From assembly GCA_964640195.1 (NCBI GenBank), contig CAZXIC010000028.1:1-10497 (forward strand): 10,497 bases of DNA. The letters are read 5' to 3'. The notes below the pieces were generated by a model. That model saw only the letters and a list, made by a program, of their open reading frames with translations, was not told the DNA's origin and searched no databases. This document shows, piece after piece, positions 5,630 to 10,497 of this stretch (its first letter is position 1; every line of letters starts with the position of its first letter). The position numbers and the translations under genes are program-made. Origin of the DNA: CAZXIC01 sp964640195 (lineage in GTDB: Archaea > Iainarchaeota > Iainarchaeia > Iainarchaeales > GCA-2688035).

Positions 5630-6895
5630 TTACTTTCCTTTTTTCAGCGGGCTGTAGTCGCCATGCCCCTTGTCAGCAGGTCCCACATAGAATTCGCCCA
5701 CTCTCTTCCAGCCTGGCATCTTCCTGCCCGTGTCCTTTTCCATGTCCTCTGTTCCCCAGCCTTTTGAGATGCGCTCTGTGAGGTCGTCAAATCCTCTGTT
5801 CCAGCTTAGACCATCAGGAACGCTTATGTTCCGTGTTCCTGCAGCAACAGCATAGCGTAAGCAGTTTTCTATCCTGTGGCCGTGCACAAGTGCTGTTAAA
5901 AACGCCGCGACAGCTGAATCGCCTGCGCCGAGCGTGCCTTTGAACTTCTCCAGCACGACATAAGAAGCCAGCCACAGTTCCCTGTTAGCCCAGTTGTCTG
6001 GGTCAGCGGGCTTTGCCGCACCAGCCTTCTCAAGGCGCTCTTTTTCCCCGGTTCTAAGATATACGCCGTAAGGGCCGCACTTAATCATTGCAATTGCTGC
6101 CCCCATCTCTATCATCTGCTTGCCGAGCCCGCTAATTTCCTCAGTGCTCATGTAGCGCAGAATGTCCTTTCCCTTGCCTATTTCTTCCCTTTTTTTCTTG
6201 TAATCCTCCTTCCTCAGGAACATGTAGGTTTCTTGTGCACTCGGCACCATTATGTCTGTGTTGGCAATCCAGTCCGTGAGAATGCTTTCCCAGTTCTGCT
6301 CCCCTGCCTCAGTGCCGGGCTGCGGGACTGACAGGTCAATTGCCGTTGTCGTTCCCAGTTCCCTTGCGTGCTTAAGTATTTTCGTCAATTCCGCGCCATT
6401 GTTACTGTAAATCTTGTTCATCCAGGGCGGATAGCCGAAAGCCATCACTTTTGCATTTGCAACCATCTTGAAGTCCATGTCATCATAGCCAAAAGTATCA
6501 TTTGCGCCGCAGCCATGCAGATATGTCCTCTCAATCTTGCTGGGAATCAATGCGTCTGTATAGGATGTCCATTGTGTCTTGTCCATTTTTATGCCGCTGT
6601 AATCAAGGTTCGGCAGTTCCTTGCTTTCTTTTTCATACCATCTTTCGGTGAGGTAGCCGAAATCGTCATCGCCTATTTTGCCTATCAGCCCGACTTTTGC
6701 GCCAAGCTTTGCAATTGAAACTCCCGTATTTGTTACAGGGCCGCCAGCTGCCTGCACTGGCTTTCCCATCAGCACCATCCCACCAGCAGGAATCAGGCTG
6801 TTGTAATCAGCGACTCCCTCGTCATTCAGAAAAGGCGGGATAAAATCCCAGCAAATGTGCCCTGCATATACGATGTCAATTTCCCTTCCAGCCAT
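5630..6895 (-). CDS. PfkB-family carbohydrate/nucleoside kinase, large form
   Basis: A 421-residue ribokinase-fold (PfkB) kinase. The N-terminal signature region is AAGGPVTNTGVSIAKLG (49-65) followed by VGLIGKIGDDDFG (68-80). The C-terminal signature GTLGAGDS (320-327) provides the anion hole and the catalytic Asp (D326). PfkB enzymes transfer the ATP gamma-phosphate to the hydroxymethyl of a sugar, sugar phosphate or nucleoside. Members are usually near 300-330 residues; the extra length sits in Lys/Glu-rich insertions around 225-260 and 281-310 and in a polar tail after 375, so it is not a typical ribokinase or adenosine kinase and I do not assign a substrate. The ATG at 6895 is preferred, with GGTGGTGG just upstream as a likely ribosome site; in-frame TTG (6910) and GTG (6907, 6904) starts would add only five residues or fewer. 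It converges on the xylB-isomerase pair. Confidence 0.85.
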   Translation of the reverse strand: MAGREIDIVYAGHICWDFIPPFLNDEGVADYNSLIPAGGMVLMGKPVQAAGGPVTNTGVSIAKLGAKVGLIGKIGDDDFGYLTERWYEKESKELPNLDYSGIKMDKTQWTSYTDALIPSKIERTYLHGCGANDTFGYDDMDFKMVANAKVMAFGYPPWMNKIYSNNGAELTKILKHARELGTTTAIDLSVPQPGTEAGEQNWESILTDWIANTDIMVPSAQETYMFLRKEDYKKKREEIGKGKDILRYMSTEEISGLGKQMIEMGAAIAMIKCGPYGVYLRTGEKERLEKAGAAKPADPDNWANRELWLASYVVLEKFKGTLGAGDSAVAAFLTALVHGHRIENCLRYAVAAGTRNISVPDGLSWNRGFDDLTERISKGWGTEDMEKDTGRKMPGWKRVGEFYVGPADKGHGDYSPLKKGK

Positions 6896-6939
6896 CTCTT
6901 CCACCACCAAAAATAATTTCCTTATTGAAGTAGAATTAG

Positions 6940-6954
6940 TTAATATTTTTTAAA
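6940..6954 (-). promoter_or_regulatory. TATA/BRE element for the PfkB kinase gene
   Basis: On the minus strand this is TTTAAAAAATATTAA, preceded by the purine-rich AAAAGG, a plausible TFB recognition element. It is centred about 50 bases before the ATG at 6895, giving a leader of about 25 bases that contains GGTGGTGG. Confidence 0.45.
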
Positions 6955-7023
6955 CCTTTTGCGGTCAGCGGCCTCTTCTGACACGACTTCCCCATTTGTA
7001 AAACAAGAGCAAAAAAATACAAC

Positions 7024-7068
7024 AAAAAAGGGGAAAAAGGGATTAATTTCCTTTAATTAACCCCTTTT
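7024..7068 (-). terminator. Double-stem terminator after the secreted-protein gene
   Basis: Read on the minus strand, AAAAGGGG (7068-7061) pairs with CCCCTTTT (7033-7026), and inside it GGTTAATT can pair imperfectly with AATTAATCC. The outer 3' arm continues into TTTTTT, giving a hairpin-plus-T-run that overlaps the TAA stop codon at 7069-7067. Further T-rich sequence follows towards 7010. Confidence 0.6.
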
Positions 7069-7807
7069 AAGCCAGCCCAAGCATTCTGAGAACGGTCATA
7101 AACCATTCAACAAACAACTCCAGCAAGGTTTTTTCTACGCACTGGTTCCTGACACAGAGATTGCTTGAGCATTCATAGTTATTCTGGCAGCTATCTGGCG
7201 TTTCTTTCTGTTCGCTCCATTCCCCCGAGAGGTCACAAAATTTTGGCGTGCTTTCTAAAATTATTCTTGTCCCAATCGGAAAACAAGAGCTGTTTGAAAT
7301 ACAGCCAGTACACGTGAGCCTTAATTTGGTTTTTGGCAGTTCAAATAAACAAACCGCCGCGACACCTTCATTCCCGGCTGATTCAGATGAGTAACCATAA
7401 TCAATGCCCACGACTTCTACTACCGCGCCCATTATTTCTTTCTGTACGCCAACCTGGAAAGTATCTGTTTCTCCATTCACGCTGATTCTGACCTCATTCT
7501 CAGAAATTATTTCCTCAACTTTTACATTGTAGGAGCCTTCCAGCGGGGTTCTTGGTATAATCATCTGGCCCACATAAAGCTGTGACTCCCCTTCGGCTAA
7601 CGTTCTGAAGCCCTCACAATAGTCAGGAATTTTAAAAGCCGCTGCTGGCAGGGTCGGTTCCACGCCCCCTTCTTCTGACCCTTTCTCGCCGTCAAAAGAC
7701 TCTGGGGGAGATCCAGGCATTGTAGGGTCTGTAGATGCTGTATGTGCAACACTTGCCAGTATCACAAGTAAAACCAAGCAGGTTCCTAGTAACAAACTTT
7801 TTTTCAT
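7067..7807 (-). CDS. Secreted cysteine-containing protein, unknown function
   Basis: I do not recognise a named family. The 246-residue protein begins with a clear signal peptide (MKKS, a hydrophobic core to about 20, likely cleavage after AHTA at about 24), then an acidic Pro/Ser/Gly-rich linker (25-57). A probable beta-rich domain (75-160) has the pattern YNVKVEEI, VRISVNGE, VEVVGIDYG. A Cys-rich region follows: C153, C166, C169, C175, C191, then C207, C213, C218 and C223 in a DSCQ-YECSSNLCVRNQCV module, plus C64, making ten Cys in the mature chain (probably disulfides, or a metal site at CTGC). The last 20 residues form a hydrophobic, amphipathic helix (LLELFVEWFMTVLRMLG) that may hold it to the membrane. 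Similar modular secreted proteins are, as I recall, frequent in DPANN genomes. GAGGTGA sits just upstream of the ATG. Its promoter carries repeats that could bind the neighbouring regulator. Confidence 0.75.
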   Translation of the reverse strand: MKKSLLLGTCLVLLVILASVAHTASTDPTMPGSPPESFDGEKGSEEGGVEPTLPAAAFKIPDYCEGFRTLAEGESQLYVGQMIIPRTPLEGSYNVKVEEIISENEVRISVNGETDTFQVGVQKEIMGAVVEVVGIDYGYSSESAGNEGVAAVCLFELPKTKLRLTCTGCISNSSCFPIGTRIILESTPKFCDLSGEWSEQKETPDSCQNNYECSSNLCVRNQCVEKTLLELFVEWFMTVLRMLGLA

Positions 7808-7849
7808 TTTTTCACCTCACTGAATTTTTTAGTGTAAAAGTTACTTGGT

Positions 7850-7888
7850 TGGAACAATATAAATAAGTTCAGTGGAACGAACTGGAAC
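7850..7888 (-). promoter_or_regulatory. Promoter with TGGAAC repeats and imperfect palindrome
   Basis: For the secreted-protein gene, the TATA-like box reads TTATTTATATT on the minus strand (7866-7856), about 50 bases before its ATG. In plus-strand terms, three TGGAAC copies lie at 7850-7855, 7873-7878 and 7883-7888, one on the downstream and two on the upstream side of the box. GTTCAGT (7867-7873) and ACTGGAAC (7881-7888) form an inverted repeat broken by a single extra base, directly abutting the TATA/BRE region. A related AGGAAC is at 7914-7919 in the regulator's coding end. Binding there would block or assist TBP/TFB. The next-door winged-helix regulator is the obvious but unproven partner. 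Confidence 0.55.
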
Positions 7889-7897
7889 CTTAAAGTT

Positions 7898-8860
7898 TCA
7901 TCCTTCTTTGGATAGGAACCAGTCTGAAAGCTTTATTCTGTTTATTTTCCCTATTTTTTTGACTTCGATTACCCTTTTGCGTTCCAAAGATTGAATATGC
8001 CTCGACAAAGAAGCTTTGGGGATACTTGTTTCATAGCGTATTTTTGCTTGAGATATTTGACCTTTATTTTCCACCAAAAGCTTGACAATCTCCATTTCTT
8101 TTTCTTTAAGGGTTTTCATGACATCCTCCGCTCTTCTCCCCAGCTCCAATCCTTCTGCCTTCTCTTCTCTCCCTTCCCTTTTTTTCAAGCCAATTTTCTT
8201 CCGGAATTTATTTAGAACTAGAACCGCCACAGCCAAAAGCGTCAAAGCCGCCAGAAAGTTAAACAAATAATTTTCTGGAGAAATAAGGCCTTGGCTTAAA
8301 TTGATTTCAATATCCTCTAATCCGCCTTGGTCCACTTGAACTTCCTTAAAACCAATATTCCCCTGGTGGTGGGCAAAAATCTTGCAAGAACCAACGGGCA
8401 TGAAATCAACTGAAAAAGAACCAAACTTGTCGGTTTTGGTAGGCAGAGCAAAGCCAGCGCTATTAATGCAGTCAAACTTAAGTTCAACATTTCCAACTAG
8501 ATTCTCCAACTTGTCCTTAACAACCCCCCTTAAAGAACCAACTGGCGTCAAATAAATTTCTTTGGCAACATTACCGTCAACTGCAATATTAATTGTTTTA
8601 AAAAAATCTTTTCCAGGCGTAGCGCTGTCATCAACCATCAGAACAATTCTATGCTTCCCGCCAGCCACTTCAACATCCAGGATTCCATTAAGGACATAGT
8701 ATTCGCTGACCACGCCATCCAGTTCAAGGTCAACCACAACCATACTAAGCCTCTGGTTTTCCGTATCATTCAAAATTAATGTTGCCACACTTTGAGCTAA
8801 AGCAAGAGATGCAAAGTTTACAATAAAGAAAAGCAAAATCGCCAAATTTATTTTTTTCAT
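7898..8860 (-). CDS. Membrane-anchored winged-helix transcriptional regulator with extracellular beta domain
   Basis: A 320-residue one-component regulator. Parts in order: signal peptide (1-22, ending ASLALAQ); an extracytoplasmic beta-rich region (25-105); a carboxypeptidase-regulatory-like domain (about 106-190, with GSLRGVVKDKLENLVGNVEL and later TDKFGSFSVDFMPVGSCKI); one membrane helix (about 198-217); a basic/acidic linker (218-248); and a winged helix-turn-helix (about 250-316). The winged helix has LKEKEMEIVKLLVENKGQIS, the recognition helix IPKASLSRHIQSLERKRVI, and a wing IGKINRIKLSD. The outside domain would sense a ligand or envelope state while the inside domain binds DNA, as in membrane-bound archaeal MarR-like regulators. 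The ATG at 8860 is chosen because the signal peptide starts there. An in-frame ATG at 8941 overlaps the Fic stop (ATGA) and would add 27 residues before the signal sequence. It probably belongs to one unit with Fic upstream and the secreted gene downstream. Confidence 0.8.
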   Translation of the reverse strand: MKKINLAILLFFIVNFASLALAQSVATLILNDTENQRLSMVVVDLELDGVVSEYYVLNGILDVEVAGGKHRIVLMVDDSATPGKDFFKTINIAVDGNVAKEIYLTPVGSLRGVVKDKLENLVGNVELKFDCINSAGFALPTKTDKFGSFSVDFMPVGSCKIFAHHQGNIGFKEVQVDQGGLEDIEINLSQGLISPENYLFNFLAALTLLAVAVLVLNKFRKKIGLKKREGREEKAEGLELGRRAEDVMKTLKEKEMEIVKLLVENKGQISQAKIRYETSIPKASLSRHIQSLERKRVIEVKKIGKINRIKLSDWFLSKEG

Positions 8861-8937
8861 ATCTTCCAACCTACAAGGAAAAAAAGAATGGGGGCGCTTG
8901 GTGTGCGGCAGGTAGTTGGTGGTTTGTTGTTTTGAAT

Positions 8938-9909
8938 TCATGTTCTCACTTTCTTCAAAAGCTTTTTTATTATGAGTTCCTTGTTTTCTTTTATTATTTT
9001 TTCTATTTCCTTTGCTCTTTTTTCCAAGCAACCCATTACAAACATGGTGAATTTGCAGTATTGTTTTGATAGCTGTACTCTTTCAAGCAGGACTACATAG
9101 CTTCCTCTGTTTTGCAGGTTGATTATTGCTCTTGGGAAGCCTTCTTTTTGCAGTGCCCAGTTCAAGATTTCCCTCCCTGTTCTGCCGTTTCCATCACTGA
9201 ATGGGTGAATGTATTCAAATCTTGCGTGGAATTCTGAAGCCAATTCAATAATATGTTTTCTTTCTTTTTTGTTCCACTCAACCAGTTTTTTCATTTCTTT
9301 TTCTACTTCTTCTGCCTTAACTGGCTTTACTTTTGATGCCTGAATGAATATTGGCCCGCCCCTGTATTCTCCTGGTTTTTTGTCCTTGAAGCCATCCATC
9401 ACCGCGGCGTGAATTTTCTTGATGGTCTTTTCGTTCATTTCTTTTATTCTGCTGGAAACCTTTGCTGCCTTTTCCATGTTTTCGATTTCCTTTATTTCGT
9501 CAATCTTTTTTCCTGCTATTGACGCCCCCTTGGTTAAAACAATGCTTGCTTCCTGCAAACTCAGCGAATTGCCTTCAACTGAAGCGCTTCCCTGCGCATA
9601 TCTTACAAACTCGTCTTCTTTGAACGATTCAAATCCTTCAGGGAAAAATCTTTTCACTATCTCAAAGTTAAGTTTCAGTCTTTCGAGGGATAACAAGTCA
9701 GAAAACGATAAAACCTTCAAATCAAATTCTTTTTGGCTTTTCTTTGCCTTTTGCAGGACCGTCTTCCTTAACAATTCATCAAAAGCGTTTTCTATTTTTC
9801 CTTCCGCCTGCTTCCTGCCGCCTAAGAAAAAACTGACTCTCTTGCCGTTTATTCTATCCTCCAAGTAAAAGTAGTCTTTTCCCTTAATCTTTCTTTTTGA
9901 AACAAACAT
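8938..9909 (-). CDS. Fic-domain protein (AMP-transferase fold) with inhibitory helix
   Basis: A 323-residue Fic/DOC protein. The active-site loop HPFSDGNGRTGR (235-246) is complete: catalytic H235, the Asp for magnesium and the Gly/Asn/Arg residues that hold the nucleotide phosphates. Fic proteins usually move AMP from ATP to a hydroxyl side chain of a target protein. S108-x-x-x-E112-G-N is a textbook inhibitory motif on the N-terminal side (class II), whose Glu blocks productive ATP binding. The region GGPIFIQASKVKP (184-196) is the target-docking flap. The first 60 residues are basic and strand-rich (KRKIKGKDYFYLEDRINGKRV), and the C-terminus (295-323) is a Lys/Glu-rich helix with no recognised domain. 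The ATG at 9909 is preferred to that at 9933, because a TATA-like box overlaps the latter. The stop overlaps a possible start (ATGA) of the regulator frame. No antitoxin-sized gene is adjacent; control appears internal. Confidence 0.9.
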   Translation of the reverse strand: MFVSKRKIKGKDYFYLEDRINGKRVSFFLGGRKQAEGKIENAFDELLRKTVLQKAKKSQKEFDLKVLSFSDLLSLERLKLNFEIVKRFFPEGFESFKEDEFVRYAQGSASVEGNSLSLQEASIVLTKGASIAGKKIDEIKEIENMEKAAKVSSRIKEMNEKTIKKIHAAVMDGFKDKKPGEYRGGPIFIQASKVKPVKAEEVEKEMKKLVEWNKKERKHIIELASEFHARFEYIHPFSDGNGRTGREILNWALQKEGFPRAIINLQNRGSYVVLLERVQLSKQYCKFTMFVMGCLEKRAKEIEKIIKENKELIIKKLLKKVRT

Positions 9910-9931
9910 ACAATAGTTAACACCAGAAAAC

Positions 9932-9939
9932 ATTAAAAA
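9932..9939 (-). promoter_or_regulatory. TATA-like box for the Fic gene
   Basis: On the minus strand this is TTTTTAAT, 23-30 bases before the ATG at 9909, which suits a leaderless transcript. A second AT-rich element (ATAAATAAG on the minus strand, about 9949-9957) lies further upstream. Confidence 0.4.
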
Positions 9940-10014
9940 GCGATATGTCCTTATTTATGGTGATAACTGGCTTTTGGTGCCTTCCCCCGGATTTGCAGGA
10001 ATTAGCCATGCCCA

Positions 10015-10497
10015 TCAGAACCAAGTGCGCTTTTTGTATTCGCCATATTCAGGGTATTTTTTTTGCAGTTCTTTTTCTTCCAGCTTTGCCCAGTAAATCA
10101 TGTGCACTATCCAAATTGGCGCGGTTGCAAGAGTTACAAGGCTTTGCGTGAAAATCGGCAGCCCAACAACCCAAAGTGAAAACCCAAAGTACATTGGGTG
10201 GCGGATTTTTGAATATACGCCGCCGGTTAGAATTCCCTCCTTGTCTTCAAAGCCTTTAATCTTAATGTGCGACAGAACCATAAAAAGAGTTCCAATAATG
10301 AATGCCGCGAGTCCGGAATAAGTTGCCCATTCAGGAAGGTTCAGCCTGTAGGGGTCCAAAAAAACCATTGAAAACCAGGCAAACCAGTAAATGAATGCCA
10401 TGGCGCTAATCAGTTTATAGTGCTTTTGGCTTGGTTGGACCTTTTTCTTATATTGAATTGCGTGAATTGTTGAGCGAATGAAATAAGCTATAAAGCA
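10015..10497 (-). CDS. Isoprenylcysteine/phospholipid methyltransferase-like membrane protein, C-terminal part
   Basis: The reading frame stays open from the stop at 10015 to the right window edge, giving 160 residues. The ATG at 10401 is internal, since 32 hydrophobic/basic residues precede it without a stop, so the gene starts outside the window. It has several membrane segments and the hallmark C-terminal core of the ICMT/PEMT-like methyltransferases: GGVYSKIRHPMYFG (92-105 of the visible part; R-H-P-x-Y is the signature), a hydrophobic hairpin (about 106-135), then LEEKELQKKYPEYGEYKKRT (139-158), whose Glu and Tyr residues contact S-adenosylmethionine in known members. Such enzymes methylate lipids or prenylated groups at the membrane; most archaeal members have no known substrate. 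It precedes Fic on the same strand, separated by 105 bases with a TATA-like box, so it is probably a separate unit. Confidence 0.8.
   Translation of the reverse strand, partial: CFIAYFIRSTIHAIQYKKKVQPSQKHYKLISAMAFIYWFAWFSMVFLDPYRLNLPEWATYSGLAAFIIGTLFMVLSHIKIKGFEDKEGILTGGVYSKIRHPMYFGFSLWVVGLPIFTQSLVTLATAPIWIVHMIYWAKLEEKELQKKYPEYGEYKKRTWF

Noticed and set aside
6964..6982. GTCAG/CTGAC inverted repeat upstream of the PfkB promoter
   Set aside because: Only five base pairs with a nine-base loop, easily expected by chance; no repeats elsewhere in the gap support an operator.
9419..9868. 149-codon plus-strand open frame opposite Fic
   Set aside because: Phe/Ser-rich mirror of a Lys/Glu-rich gene, covering the conserved inhibitory helix of Fic on the other strand.
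9945..10321. Plus-strand open frames opposite the methyltransferase
   Set aside because: They overlap the conserved RHPMY core on the other strand and have no domain signal of their own.
1..10497. CRISPR array, tRNA/rRNA genes, insertion sequences
   Set aside because: No regularly spaced direct repeats, no tRNA-like cloverleaf or T-loop motif in the gaps, no transposase-like protein and no terminal inverted repeats were found by reading both strands.

Overview
This window looks archaeal, most likely from a DPANN-type genome (Diapherotrites, Micrarchaeota or Woesearchaeota-like; I cannot separate these). The clues are TATA-like boxes about 25-30 bases ahead of apparently leaderless start codons, a mix of ATG, GTG and TTG starts with GGAGG-type ribosome sites, pyrimidine-rich T-tract terminators, and a membrane-tethered winged-helix regulator beside a secreted cysteine-containing protein of a type familiar from DPANN genomes. 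No rRNA, tRNA, CRISPR array or insertion sequence was seen.

Left part (1-2.8 kb): the first 26 codons of a lipoprotein run off the left edge on the minus strand. It is divergent from a ten-helix EamA-type transporter. A DEAD-box RNA helicase follows, preceded by an unusually long, structured leader. A small GIY-YIG nuclease-fold protein lies convergent to the helicase.

Middle part (2.9-6.95 kb): a sugar cassette. A xylulokinase (FGGY family) and a xylose-isomerase-family protein are directly abutted on the plus strand, and a large PfkB-family kinase is convergent across a shared hairpin/T-tract region. Together the first two would turn an aldopentose such as D-xylose into D-xylulose 5-phosphate. 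The isomerase carries a His at a metal-ligand position that is Asp in classical xylose isomerases, a pattern I know from L-rhamnose isomerase, so its substrate is open.

Right part (7.0-10.5 kb): more AT-rich and all on the minus strand. In transcription order come the C-terminal part of an isoprenylcysteine/phospholipid methyltransferase-like membrane protein, a Fic-domain (AMP-transferase fold) protein, a membrane-anchored regulator with an outside beta domain and an inside winged helix, and a secreted cysteine-containing protein. The promoter of the secreted protein carries TGGAAC repeats and an imperfect palindrome around its TATA box, which makes it a plausible target of the adjacent regulator. 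This Fic/regulator/secreted-protein group is the best candidate for an undescribed surface-sensing or cell-contact system, but that is inference from gene order and motifs only.
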